This document shows positions 1-7,867 of a stretch of 64,000 nt of DNA, one piece after another. This stretch comes from Burkholderiales bacterium (GTDB lineage Bacteria > Pseudomonadota > Gammaproteobacteria > Burkholderiales > JAEUOS01). The DNA is taken from the NCBI GenBank assembly GCA_947473125.1, contig CANJDH010000003.1:35458-99457 (forward strand), in the 5' to 3' direction. The notes under the pieces are model-generated. The model ran no database searches, was not told the DNA's origin, and saw only the letters and a program-made list of their open reading frames with translations. Both the position numbers and the translations under genes were made by a program. Position 1 is the first letter of the stretch. Every line of letters begins with the position of its first letter.

Positions 1-87
1 CTCGCCGGCGGCAATCGCCGCATGGCCTTGATGCAAAAGCAACACTGCGTCGTCAAGCAACACTCGGCCCGGAAGACGATAGGTCAT
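1..87 (-). CDS. mlaB: MlaB-like STAS-domain protein (N-terminal fragment)
   Basis: The reading frame opens with MTYRLPGRVLLDDAVLLL on the minus strand and runs off the window edge, so only 29 residues are visible. It starts 10 nt after the mlaC stop, the usual place for the last gene of an mlaFEDACB operon. MlaB is a cytoplasmic STAS protein that binds the MlaF ATPase and stabilises the inner-membrane MlaFEDB complex. The assignment rests mainly on position, because the fragment is too short to show the STAS fold. Confidence 0.6.
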   Translation of the reverse strand, partial: MTYRLPGRVLLDDAVLLLHQGHAAIAAGE

Positions 88-97
88 GGAAATGTAT

Positions 98-727
98 TCA
101 CGAGGACTTGTTCTTCGCCTCGATCGTCTTGTTCTTGGCAACGAGGCTCTTGATGAGCCCGTCAACGCCGTTGTTCGTTATCTCGGCATTGAACGTGTTT
201 TTGTAGTTCTCCACCAGACGCGCGCCAAGCACGCTGAGGTCCACCACTTTCCAGCCGCCGTCGCCCTTCTCAAGGTAGTAGTCCAGTTGAATCGGGTCAC
301 GCGAGCCGCTACGTATGAGTGACCGTACCACCGCATCCGTTTCACCCGCCTGCAATCGAAACGGGCGATATTCGATAACGGTATCCTGCTTGTATTCGGA
401 AAACGCGTAAGAGTAGGTATTTGTCAGCAGCACCCTGAATTCACGCGTCAACGCCGCCTGCTGGTCAGCCGTGGCGCGCAGCCAGTGCCGTCCAACCGCC
501 GACTGCGTCATGCGCTGAAAATTGATCACCGGGGCCACCTTGCCGTCGATCAACGCATTGATCTTGACCCGATTTCCGGATTGGAGATCCTTGTCAACCT
601 TGATGGCGGAAGTGACCTCATCAACGACGCGTTTGACGAGCGCGTCCGGCGCCTCCTGCGCGAAAACGCTACCCGCCACACCAAGGGTCAAGCCAACAAA
701 TACCGCAGCAACCAAATGCCTGAACAT
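98..727 (-). CDS. mlaC: MlaC periplasmic phospholipid-binding protein
   Basis: This 209-residue protein has a clear Sec signal peptide (residues 1-23, cleavage after SVFA). The mature part carries the MlaC family pattern, including VINFQRMTQSAVGRHW and GWKVVDLSVLGARLVENY. MlaC shuttles phospholipids through the periplasm between outer-membrane MlaA and the inner-membrane MlaFEDB complex. It lies 20 nt after mlaA and 10 nt before the mlaB fragment, so it is cotranscribed with both. Its length is normal for the family. Confidence 0.93.
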   Translation of the reverse strand: MFRHLVAAVFVGLTLGVAGSVFAQEAPDALVKRVVDEVTSAIKVDKDLQSGNRVKINALIDGKVAPVINFQRMTQSAVGRHWLRATADQQAALTREFRVLLTNTYSYAFSEYKQDTVIEYRPFRLQAGETDAVVRSLIRSGSRDPIQLDYYLEKGDGGWKVVDLSVLGARLVENYKNTFNAEITNNGVDGLIKSLVAKNKTIEAKNKSS

Positions 728-747
728 GAGACGGGGCCTTCGAAGTG

Positions 748-1647
748 TCAGTTTGAGGGCTTGGCGATTGGAAGGCGCGCACTGGTCACAATTCGAGCCT
801 GCATCCCCGCGCCCACTCGCGTACCGCCACGCTGGTTGGCTTCATCAAACCAAACGGTAGGCGGCAGTTGCGCTTTGGCCAAGGCTGGGTTGCCTACGCC
901 CTCGGACAGGCCGGAGGTCGGCGGCACGGTCCCTTCAAGATCCGAGCGCGGACGCGATTTGTTGTCTTCTTCGTCAACCAGGCTCTGGCGCCGCTGTACG
1001 TAGGCGTCGCGCACGAACGCGTACTTGTCCAGTGCCGCATCCTCAACCGCGCTGGACGCATTGAGGAGCTCTGCACGCCGATTGACGGTCCGCAGGCTGA
1101 AGGCAACATTGCGTGTGGGAATGTGATTTGCCCAAACGGGATCCAGATTTGAATAAATTATCGTCCCGACACCATCGCGAAAATTGGACGGCCCGAGAAA
1201 AGGCAACACCAGATAGGGTCCCGTGGCAATGCCCCATTTTCCGAAAGTCTGCCCAAAATCGCGATTATGCTTTTCCAGCCCCATCTTGGACGCAACGTCA
1301 AAGCAGCCCAACACGCCCACAGTCGAGTTGATCAATACGCGACATGCATCCGATACGGCATCTCCCACCTTCCCCTGCAACAAGCTGTTGACGGCGACGA
1401 ACACATCATTGATGTTCGAAAAAACATTGCCGACGCATTCGCGTGCCGGTTCGGGCGTGACATTTCGGTATCCGGTTGCAATCGGCTTGAGCAAGGCGTT
1501 GTCCACTGCATCATTGAAGCTGAAGACGGCCCGGTTAAAGCCCTCAAGCGGGTCCCCCGGGGTATTCGACGTCGCACAACCAGCCGATACCAGCGAGAAG
1601 ACGATTGCAAACACCACCGACCCGAAGTTCCCCATGGGCGCTTTCAT
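748..1647 (-). CDS. mlaA: MlaA (VacJ) outer-membrane lipoprotein
   Basis: The 299-residue product begins with a lipoprotein signal ending in SAGC (lipidated Cys24). It continues with the MlaA/VacJ core: DPLEGFNRAVFSFNDAVD, a glycine-rich GPYLVLPFLGPSNFRDGVG stretch and YSNLDPVW. MlaA removes phospholipids from the outer leaflet of the outer membrane and passes them to MlaC. The gene overlaps mlaD by 4 nt (ATGA). The roughly 80 residues after the core are hydrophilic and poorly conserved-looking, an extension beyond the usual ~250 residues. In enterobacteria mlaA is unlinked; here it is inside the operon, as in other Betaproteobacteria. Confidence 0.93.
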   Translation of the reverse strand: MKAPMGNFGSVVFAIVFSLVSAGCATSNTPGDPLEGFNRAVFSFNDAVDNALLKPIATGYRNVTPEPARECVGNVFSNINDVFVAVNSLLQGKVGDAVSDACRVLINSTVGVLGCFDVASKMGLEKHNRDFGQTFGKWGIATGPYLVLPFLGPSNFRDGVGTIIYSNLDPVWANHIPTRNVAFSLRTVNRRAELLNASSAVEDAALDKYAFVRDAYVQRRQSLVDEEDNKSRPRSDLEGTVPPTSGLSEGVGNPALAKAQLPPTVWFDEANQRGGTRVGAGMQARIVTSARLPIAKPSN

Positions 1648-2165
1648 TTGTTGTCCTTTGCTCCACTGTCGGCGCCGCTCTTGGCGCCGCTTTCAGCGGG
1701 TTTACCTTCCGAGGTCTTGCTATACAAGAACTGGCTGATCATGTCTTCTAGCACAATTGCGGACTGCGTGTTGCGATCCTTGATTCTGCTTCCCTGCTCC
1801 AGCTTCGCACTATCGCCACCGGCGGTCAGGCCGATGTATTGCTCCCCAAGCAGGCCCGACGTCAAAATCTTTGCCGACGTGTCTTTGGGAAAGCCATAGC
1901 GCTTGTCCATGGCCAACCGAACGACCGCCTGAAACGTCTGATCATCGAACTCAATGGATGCCACACGCCCGACCACCACCCCAGCACTTTTGACCGGGGC
2001 GCGCGGCTTCAAACCGCCAATGTTATCAAACTTTGCAAGCACTTGATAAGTCTCGGAAAAATTAAATGATGCCAGATTCCCGGCTTTTAGAGCGAGCACC
2101 AGAATTGCAACGAATCCAAGGATAACAAACAGTCCCACCCACACATCGACGAGTTTGCGGTTCAT
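1644..2165 (-). CDS. mlaD: MlaD, MCE-domain subunit of the Mla transporter
   Basis: The protein has 173 residues. An N-terminal membrane anchor (about residues 8-28, DVWVGLFVILGFVAILVLAL) is followed by an MCE domain at about residues 38-115, with the typical FDNIGGLKPRAPVKSAGVVV and SGLLGEQYIGL segments. The tail is rich in Gly, Ser and Lys. MlaD forms a hexameric ring that binds phospholipid on the periplasmic side of MlaE. It starts 24 nt after mlaE and overlaps mlaA by 4 nt. Confidence 0.95.
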   Translation of the reverse strand: MNRKLVDVWVGLFVILGFVAILVLALKAGNLASFNFSETYQVLAKFDNIGGLKPRAPVKSAGVVVGRVASIEFDDQTFQAVVRLAMDKRYGFPKDTSAKILTSGLLGEQYIGLTAGGDSAKLEQGSRIKDRNTQSAIVLEDMISQFLYSKTSEGKPAESGAKSGADSGAKDNK

Positions 2166-2189
2166 ACCACTGCCTTTTTAGCGAACATA

Positions 2190-2966
2190 TCAGGAAAACA
2201 TCAGCGCCGTGAGGATAAAGTCCAGGGCCAGCACCGTCAATGACGAGGAAACAACAGTGCGCGTGGTGGCGTGTGAAACGCCTTCCGGGGTTGGCTGACA
2301 AGCATACCCCTCAAACACCGCGATAAACGTGACGGCGATCCCAAAAACAACGCTTTTGATCACGCCGTTCCCGACGTCTTCAAGCCAATCCACGCCATTT
2401 TGCATTTGGCTCCAGAACGCGCCGTCATCGACGCCAATCAACATGACGCCGACAATGTAGCCCCCGAATACGCCTACCGCAGAGAACATGGCCGCCAGCA
2501 TCGGCATCGACACCACGCCAGCCCAGAAGCGCGGTGCCAACACGCGGGCGATCGGTGAAACCGCCATCATGTCCATCGCCGCGAGTTGTTCGCCTGCCTT
2601 CATCAGCCCGATCTCGGCCGTGATCGACGTGCCGGCGCGTCCGGCGAAGAGCAGCGCAGTAATCACGGGCCCGAGCTCGCGCACCAGCGACAGGGCCACC
2701 AGCAAGCCCAAGGCCTGTTCTGACCCATACCGTTGCAGAGTGTTGTACCCCTGCAAGCCAAGTACAAAACCGACAAAGAGCCCGGAGATGACAATGATGA
2801 CCAGTGAATAGTTGCCGATGAAATGAATCTGTGCAATCGTCAACTGCAAACGACGAAATGCTATGCCGGAATGCACCAACAGCTGGCCGAACAAGCGGGC
2901 ACCGAAACCAAGTTTTGCCACGCCATCAACAATCCATCGGCCCAAGGCCTGCAGGATCCCCGTCAT
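2190..2966 (-). CDS. mlaE: MlaE permease of the Mla phospholipid transporter
   Basis: This 258-residue polytopic membrane protein carries the MlaE/YrbE signature, with ELGPVITALLFAGRAGTS followed by TAEIGLMKAGEQLAAMDMM and SPIARVLAPRFWAG. It is the membrane-spanning permease subunit that pairs with the MlaF ATPase and MlaD. The gene overlaps mlaF by 4 nt (ATGA), consistent with translational coupling. Length matches the family. Confidence 0.96.
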   Translation of the reverse strand: MTGILQALGRWIVDGVAKLGFGARLFGQLLVHSGIAFRRLQLTIAQIHFIGNYSLVIIVISGLFVGFVLGLQGYNTLQRYGSEQALGLLVALSLVRELGPVITALLFAGRAGTSITAEIGLMKAGEQLAAMDMMAVSPIARVLAPRFWAGVVSMPMLAAMFSAVGVFGGYIVGVMLIGVDDGAFWSQMQNGVDWLEDVGNGVIKSVVFGIAVTFIAVFEGYACQPTPEGVSHATTRTVVSSSLTVLALDFILTALMFS

Positions 2967-3799
2967 GGCGAGGTCACCTGTCCCAACCCGAGGTCCCTGG
3001 CGTAATCGGGCGCCGGGTAGTGAAAGCGGACCGGGCCGTCTGGTGCTCCCGAAATAAATTGACGCACGTAAGGCAAATCGGAGGCACGGATCTCATCGGG
3101 GGTACCCTGAGCGACGATTTTTCCTTCCGCAAGGAAATAGACGTAATCCACGATCGACAGGGACTCCTCCACATCGTGGGTAACGATGATGGAGGTCGCT
3201 CCCAAGGCAGCATTCAGTCGCCGAATCAGGTTCGCGGTGACACCAAGGGAAATCGGATCCAGCCCTGCAAAAGGCTCGTCATACATGATCAGTTCCGGAT
3301 CAAGGGCAATGGCGCGCGCCAGTGCCACGCGGCGCGCCATTCCGCCGGAAATCTCTGACGGCATCAGTGCCGCCGCACCGCGCAAACCGACAGCGTTCAG
3401 CTTGAGTAGCACAAGGTCGCGTATTGAGGCCTCTGCAAGCCGGGTATGTTCGCGCAGCGGGAACGCGACATTGTCAAACACTGACATGTCGGTAAACAGC
3501 GCGCCGAACTGAAACAGCATCCCCATGCGGCGGCGCAATGCGAACAACTCACTGTGTCCCAATGTCGGCACTTCGAGGCCACCAACCTGGACCGAGCCCG
3601 ATTGCGGCCGGATTTGGCCGCCCAAGAGCCGCAAAATGGTGGTTTTGCCACTACCCGACCCGCCCATCAATGCGACCAGTGACCCCTTTGGAAGCTTCAA
3701 GTCGACCCCGTCCAGAATGAGGCGGCCCACGGTTCCCGACAGGGTCGGGTAGCCGAAAGATACGGATTGAAGCGCAACAAATTCTTGGTCGACTGGCAC
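2963..3799 (-). CDS. mlaF: MlaF ATPase of the Mla phospholipid transporter
   Basis: This ABC ATPase shows Walker A GGSGSGKTT, signature ISGGMARRVALARAIA, Walker B ELIMYDEPFAGLD and the switch histidine in VTHDVEE. It energises MlaE. The open frame extends upstream to position 3994, but that part does not resemble the family and crosses the divergent intergenic region. I chose the GTG at 3799, which gives 278 residues beginning just before EFVALQSVSFGY. A TTG at 3820 is the main alternative, and neither has a clear ribosome-binding site. Confidence 0.92.
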   Translation of the reverse strand: MPVDQEFVALQSVSFGYPTLSGTVGRLILDGVDLKLPKGSLVALMGGSGSGKTTILRLLGGQIRPQSGSVQVGGLEVPTLGHSELFALRRRMGMLFQFGALFTDMSVFDNVAFPLREHTRLAEASIRDLVLLKLNAVGLRGAAALMPSEISGGMARRVALARAIALDPELIMYDEPFAGLDPISLGVTANLIRRLNAALGATSIIVTHDVEESLSIVDYVYFLAEGKIVAQGTPDEIRASDLPYVRQFISGAPDGPVRFHYPAPDYARDLGLGQVTSP

Positions 3800-3843
3800 G
3801 GTTGCTGTGGCTTTGCCCAATATTGTGCCGTAGGTCCGGCAAT

Positions 3844-3857
3844 TGATAATTTTATCA
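3844..3857. promoter_or_regulatory. Inverted repeat TGATAA-TT-TTATCA in the mlaF/ABC intergenic region
   Basis: A 6-bp-arm inverted repeat with a 2-nt centre lies in the ~145-bp AT-richer gap between divergent mlaF and the ABC ATPase gene. Read on the minus strand it contains TAAAAT, a plausible -10 for mlaF. It could be an operator overlapping that promoter. No regulator can be assigned. Confidence 0.3.
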
Positions 3858-3928
3858 GCATGTGCCGTGCGCCTCCGGCTCCCGTGAAGCGCTAACTGAC
3901 CGCAACTCTCACAAAGAGGTACCTGCGG

Positions 3929-3934
3929 TATAGT
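3929..3934 (+). promoter_or_regulatory. Possible -10 box TATAGT for the ABC ATPase operon
   Basis: TATAGT ends 9 nt before the ATG at 3944. If it is a sigma-70 -10 element, the transcript would begin within a few bases of the start codon and be nearly leaderless. No good -35 is visible 17 nt upstream. Confidence 0.3.
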
Positions 3935-3943
3935 CCGGCCATT

Positions 3944-4684
3944 ATGCACTCCTTTGCCCTTCATTTTGACCAGGTGTCCAAGCGCTATGGGCATGGGCCG
4001 ATGATTCTTGACCGCGTATCGTTTGACGTGAAACCCGGCGAATTCTTTGGTTTGGCTGGGGTTAATGGTGCCGGCAAGACCTCGCTCATCAAGTGCATGC
4101 TGGACCTTGCCGATTTTCCGTTCGGTCAGATTTCGATCTTCGGCACCTCAAGCCGTCGCTTCGAGGCGCGTCGGCGGCTTGCATTTCTACCCGAGCGTTT
4201 CATGCCCCCGCACTACCTCACGGGCCGCGATTTTTTGCGCATGACTGCAGAACTGCATCAGCGCGCATACGACGAAACCGCCTCATTGGGCATGTGCGAG
4301 CGACTTGACTTGACGCACGACGCCATGAATCGACCTGTGCGTGCCTTCTCCAAAGGCATGACCCAAAAATTGGGCTTGGCTGCTGCGTTTCTTGCGGGGT
4401 CAGAATTACTGGTGCTCGATGAACCGATGAGCGGCCTTGACCCCAAGGCGCGAGCACTCGTCAAGGATCAATTGTTTGCGCTGCGTGATGCCGGTCGAAC
4501 GCTTTTTTTTACATCGCATCAGCTCGCGGATGTGGAGGAAATATGCGACCGGATTGCCGTATTGCACGAAGGGCGCGTCGCGTTCGCAGGAGCTCCCAAA
4601 GCATTGCTCGACAGCACGGGGGTGGCCACCCTTGAGCGCGCCTTCTTGCACGCCATTGAGTCGACGTCGCGCAATCCCACATGA
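3944..4684 (+). CDS. ABC transporter ATP-binding protein (ABC-2 type), left end of the pilus locus
   Basis: A 246-residue ABC ATPase with Walker A GVNGAGKTS (about residues 39-47), a degenerate signature FSKGM in place of LSGGQ, Walker B LLVLDEPMSGLD and the switch histidine in FTSHQLADVEE. It resembles NatA/CcmA-type exporters. No permease is adjacent. The only ABC-2 permease in the region is at 21473-22249, beyond the pilus genes, and I infer that the two form one transporter. It overlaps the downstream regulator gene by 4 nt. In Myxococcus an ABC transporter (PilG/H/I) encoded in the pil cluster is needed for pilus assembly, which is a possible parallel. Confidence 0.88.
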   Translation: MHSFALHFDQVSKRYGHGPMILDRVSFDVKPGEFFGLAGVNGAGKTSLIKCMLDLADFPFGQISIFGTSSRRFEARRRLAFLPERFMPPHYLTGRDFLRMTAELHQRAYDETASLGMCERLDLTHDAMNRPVRAFSKGMTQKLGLAAAFLAGSELLVLDEPMSGLDPKARALVKDQLFALRDAGRTLFFTSHQLADVEEICDRIAVLHEGRVAFAGAPKALLDSTGVATLERAFLHAIESTSRNPT

Positions 4685-6132
4685 GTGCGCCCCCCCCCTC
4701 ACAGGCGAGCCTGCCAGTATTGCTTTTGGTCGATGATGATCAATTGATCGTTGACACCCTGTCGATCGTCTTGGGCCGCGACTTCGAAGTGGTCTCGGCA
4801 TCAACGAGACTGGCCGCCATCGAGTGCATGCGCGCGCTCCCAGCTCCGCCTCCCCTGGCGTTGATCGACCTCGGGTTGCCACCGGCGCAGCACGAGCCGG
4901 ACGAAGGTTACGCACTCATCAGCGCCCTGTTGTCCCATTCGCCGACGACCAAGATCATCGTACTATCGGGCCAAGCGGAGGCTGCGGCGGGTCGCCACGC
5001 CCGCGCATTGGGCGCCACTGAATTCGTGCCCAAGCCAGCCAATCCGCAGCGCCTTAAGCAATTGCTGCTGGACGCCCTCAAGGCACGCGAGGCGGAGTCC
5101 AATGATCACGTGCAACACTCCAGCCCGAGGTTTGACCCGCTTGACGTTCTCATCGGCACATCAGCGCCCATGGTAGCGCTCAAGACACAGATCTCGCTTT
5201 ACGCGGATTCGCCCTTCCCCGTATTGATAGAGGGTGAATCGGGAAGCGGCAAGGAAGTGGCGGCTTCTTGCGTGCACGCCAAAGGCGGGCGAAGCCTGAA
5301 ACCATATTTCGCACTCAACTGTGCGGCCATCTCGCCCACGCTGATGGAGCCAACGCTATTTGGCTATTCCAAAGGAGCGTTCACCGGCGCCCAGTCCAAC
5401 AAGGCGGGCTACTTCGAAGATGCCGGCGACGGCACATTGTTCCTTGACGAAATCGGTGAACTGCCGCTGGCACTTCAGGCAAAATTGCTGCGCGTGCTCG
5501 AGAACGGCGAGTTCAACCGGGTTGGCGAAACCCAGGTTCGCAAATCGCAAGCTCGCATTGTGGCCGCCACCAACCGCGATTTGCGAGCGGAATGCAAGAA
5601 CGGGACATTCCGAACCGACCTCTATCATCGGCTCTCGGTCTTCACGATGCGCGTGCCTGCCTTGCGCGACCTGGGGTCGGATCGGCTGTTCTTGCTGGAC
5701 CATTTCAGGCGGTTCTATTCGGAATCCACCGGTGCGGCGCCATTCAGGCTTACCGCAGCCGCCGAGGCCTTGTGGCTGGAATATCCCTTCTTCGGCAACG
5801 TCCGCGAATTGCGCAACGTCACCATCAGACTCGTGACAAAATTCGCGGGACGTGACGTAGACGCCGTTGAACTTGAGCTTGAATTCGACCCGAGCGCAAT
5901 GCCCGAACCCGACAAAGTCCCGGTCAATGACGCCATGGACGACATTGCCATGCGCGAACTGGCGCGAGGTAACGGATTTTTCCTTGGCAGCACTCTCGAG
6001 GCTTGGGAGCGCGCCTACATTCACGCGGCCATGAAGCTTGCAAACGGAAATGTCAGTCAGGCCGCACGCGCCCTCGGCCTCAATCGAACGACACTATATT
6101 CGCGCATGAGTGTTCTGGAAAAACTGCGCTAA
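4681..6132 (+). CDS. Sigma-54-dependent response regulator of the pilus locus
   Basis: The 483-residue protein has three parts. The receiver domain (about residues 12-133) has acidic residues D18/D19, phosphoacceptor D63 in LALIDLGLPP and K118. The AAA+ domain has Walker A GESGSGKE (185-192), the sigma-54 contact loop GAFTGA (232-237) and Walker B GTLFLDEI. A Fis-type helix-turn-helix ends the protein (NVSQAARALGLNRTTLY). It resembles PilR/PrsR-type NtrC-family activators. The sigma-54 promoter at 23097 is the obvious candidate target and the kinase at 19555-21438 the likely partner. A C9 run at codons 3-6 is a possible slippage site. Confidence 0.93.
   Translation: MSAPPPSQASLPVLLLVDDDQLIVDTLSIVLGRDFEVVSASTRLAAIECMRALPAPPPLALIDLGLPPAQHEPDEGYALISALLSHSPTTKIIVLSGQAEAAAGRHARALGATEFVPKPANPQRLKQLLLDALKAREAESNDHVQHSSPRFDPLDVLIGTSAPMVALKTQISLYADSPFPVLIEGESGSGKEVAASCVHAKGGRSLKPYFALNCAAISPTLMEPTLFGYSKGAFTGAQSNKAGYFEDAGDGTLFLDEIGELPLALQAKLLRVLENGEFNRVGETQVRKSQARIVAATNRDLRAECKNGTFRTDLYHRLSVFTMRVPALRDLGSDRLFLLDHFRRFYSESTGAAPFRLTAAAEALWLEYPFFGNVRELRNVTIRLVTKFAGRDVDAVELELEFDPSAMPEPDKVPVNDAMDDIAMRELARGNGFFLGSTLEAWERAYIHAAMKLANGNVSQAARALGLNRTTLYSRMSVLEKLR
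4690..4698 (+). repeat. C9 homopolymer at the 5' end of the sigma-54 regulator gene
   Basis: Nine consecutive C residues encode part of the Pro run at residues 3-6, immediately after the start codon. Gain or loss of one base would shift the frame at the very start of the protein. Confidence 0.9.
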
Positions 6133-6142
6133 GGCCATCGAC

Positions 6143-7684
6143 ATGTATCTTGATCACTTCGGCCTGCTCGAGCCGCCATTCCGAATTACGCCCCACACCG
6201 ACTTCTTTTTTTCGGGTGCAAATCGCGGCGCGACGCTGGAGGCCTTGCTTTACGCGATCACACACGATGAAGGCATCGTCAAGGTTACCGGCGAAGTCGG
6301 TTCCGGAAAGACCATGCTGTGCCGGGTTCTGATCGAGCGTTTGCCCGCTGAAGTCGAGACGGTGTACCTGGCGAACCCGTCCCTCGAGCGCGAAGAGATC
6401 CTGCAAGCGGTTCTCGACGACCTCAAGTTTACGGCACCCGCGGAGCAGAGGGCCAACCAATTGCTGCGCACGTTGCAGGAACACCTGATTGGCCTGTATG
6501 GCGCCGGAAAGCGCGTGGTGCTGCTGATTGACGAAGCGCACGCGATGCCGCCGGAGACTCTGGAGCAGATCAGACTCTTGTCAAACCTCGAATCAAACCG
6601 GCACAAGCTGTTGCAAATCGCTTTGTTCGGCCAACAGGAGCTCGATGATCACCTCGGTACAACGCTGCTTCGCCCGTTGCGCGAACGCGTGACCCATAGC
6701 TTTCGACTCGAGCCCTTGGTGCACGCCGACGTCGGTCAGTATCTGATGTTCCGCATGCGCCAAGCCGGATACAAGGGCCCGGACCTGTTCGATCAAGGGG
6801 CGCTAAAGCTGATCGCCAAGTCTTCGGAAGGGCTGACCCGCAGACTCAATATCCTGGCCGACAAATGTCTCCTTGCGGCATTTGCCGAGGGCGAGCACGG
6901 CATCACGCGAAAGCATGCGCTGGCCGCAATCAGTGATTCTGGTTTTGCGCCGCTTGGTCCGCGCGGTGCCGGATTCCTACCATCCTTGCGCAAGCAGTGG
7001 GCCCTGATGTTGGCAGCTGTCGTCATCATGGCCGGTGGGATCGGAATGATGTTGTATGCCCTCGCCTTGATCCGGGGCGATGTGGTTGCAGGGACAAAAT
7101 CTCCCTCTGCGGGTTACGTCGCAGCGTCTGGTCCGCTCCAGCCGTCGGACGCGCGACCCAAGGCCCCGCCGGCAGTAGCGGACTCCTCCGCCACATCAAC
7201 GGGAGCGGCAGTGGTCGCGCAGGCAATCGGGCCCGGCACGCAGTTGCCACAGGTTTCCACGACAGTCGCATCGTCTAACTCAACCCTCGCCGAACAATCG
7301 CCGAAGCCAGCCGCCCCCTCCCCCCAGCCGACTCCACGTGTAAGCGCTCCTTTCCCGTCTGCCACGACAGCGAACGAACAGTTGAGCAATGACGGGGTTA
7401 GAGTCGCCACTGCCAAAACGCCCCTGGCCGCGGGCAGGCAGGAAAAATCGAGGGCCATACCCCTCCCCGAACCGTTGTTTTCTGCCAACATTGCTTCAAA
7501 GGGCCAACGCCCCGTGCCGCGGCCCAAACCAAGGTATTCGGCCGCGACGCGGGCCGCCCCGGCCCGGCCCGTTCTGCAAGTGGCGGCGCCTCTCACAAGA
7601 ACCTCGTCTCGCCCGGCCGAGCCAGCATCGCCCGCCCTCCCCGAGTTGCCTTTGGACGGCCGCACTCCGTCGCGCGACGATTAA
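6143..7684 (+). CDS. mshM: MshM/ExeA-like AAA ATPase with C-terminal membrane segment and Pro-rich tail
   Basis: I chose the ATG at 6143 (MYLDHFGLLEPPFRITP), the standard beginning of ExeA/MshM-type ATPases; an ATG 33 nt upstream is unlikely. The 513-residue product has Walker A GEVGSGKT (50-57) and Walker B VVLLIDEAHAM (about 125-135). A transmembrane segment follows at about residues 278-300, then a ~210-residue Ala/Pro/Ser-rich periplasmic tail without a recognisable peptidoglycan-binding domain. Such ATPases help place secretins or pili in the envelope. The last codons and the stop lie inside a 69-bp tandem duplication. Confidence 0.82.
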   Translation: MYLDHFGLLEPPFRITPHTDFFFSGANRGATLEALLYAITHDEGIVKVTGEVGSGKTMLCRVLIERLPAEVETVYLANPSLEREEILQAVLDDLKFTAPAEQRANQLLRTLQEHLIGLYGAGKRVVLLIDEAHAMPPETLEQIRLLSNLESNRHKLLQIALFGQQELDDHLGTTLLRPLRERVTHSFRLEPLVHADVGQYLMFRMRQAGYKGPDLFDQGALKLIAKSSEGLTRRLNILADKCLLAAFAEGEHGITRKHALAAISDSGFAPLGPRGAGFLPSLRKQWALMLAAVVIMAGGIGMMLYALALIRGDVVAGTKSPSAGYVAASGPLQPSDARPKAPPAVADSSATSTGAAVVAQAIGPGTQLPQVSTTVASSNSTLAEQSPKPAAPSPQPTPRVSAPFPSATTANEQLSNDGVRVATAKTPLAAGRQEKSRAIPLPEPLFSANIASKGQRPVPRPKPRYSAATRAAPARPVLQVAAPLTRTSSRPAEPASPALPELPLDGRTPSRDD

Positions 7685-7801
7685 CATTCCATAACCCAAC
7701 CAGAAAATTGTTCATTTCTGTTAGTTATCAAGCACTCCGTCGTGCGACGATTAACACTCCATAACCCAACCAGAAAATTGTTAATTTCTGTTAGTTATCA
7801 A
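7663..7801. repeat. 69-bp near-perfect tandem duplication with an inverted repeat in each copy
   Basis: Two direct copies (7663-7731 and 7733-7801, 70-nt period) differ at only three positions. Copy 1 includes the last codons and stop of the mshM-like gene, and copy 2 still carries the same codons and a TAA at 7752-7754. Each copy holds CAGAAA-N8-TTTCTG (7702-7721 and 7772-7791), a possible operator or RNA hairpin upstream of mshL. Confidence 0.9.
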
Positions 7802-7867
7802 TAATATGCCTCGGCATTTGCATGTCGATACCGGCATTATGCTTCCTGTGCTATTCTCAGACACTAA

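Noticed and set aside
3797..3812. TGGCACG followed by TTGC as a second sigma-54 promoter
   Set aside because: The GG-to-GC distance is too short (about 9 instead of 12) and it lies in the mlaF start region.
3800..3994. Upstream extension of mlaF
   Set aside because: Crosses the divergent promoter region and overlaps the ABC ATPase gene; not MlaF-like.
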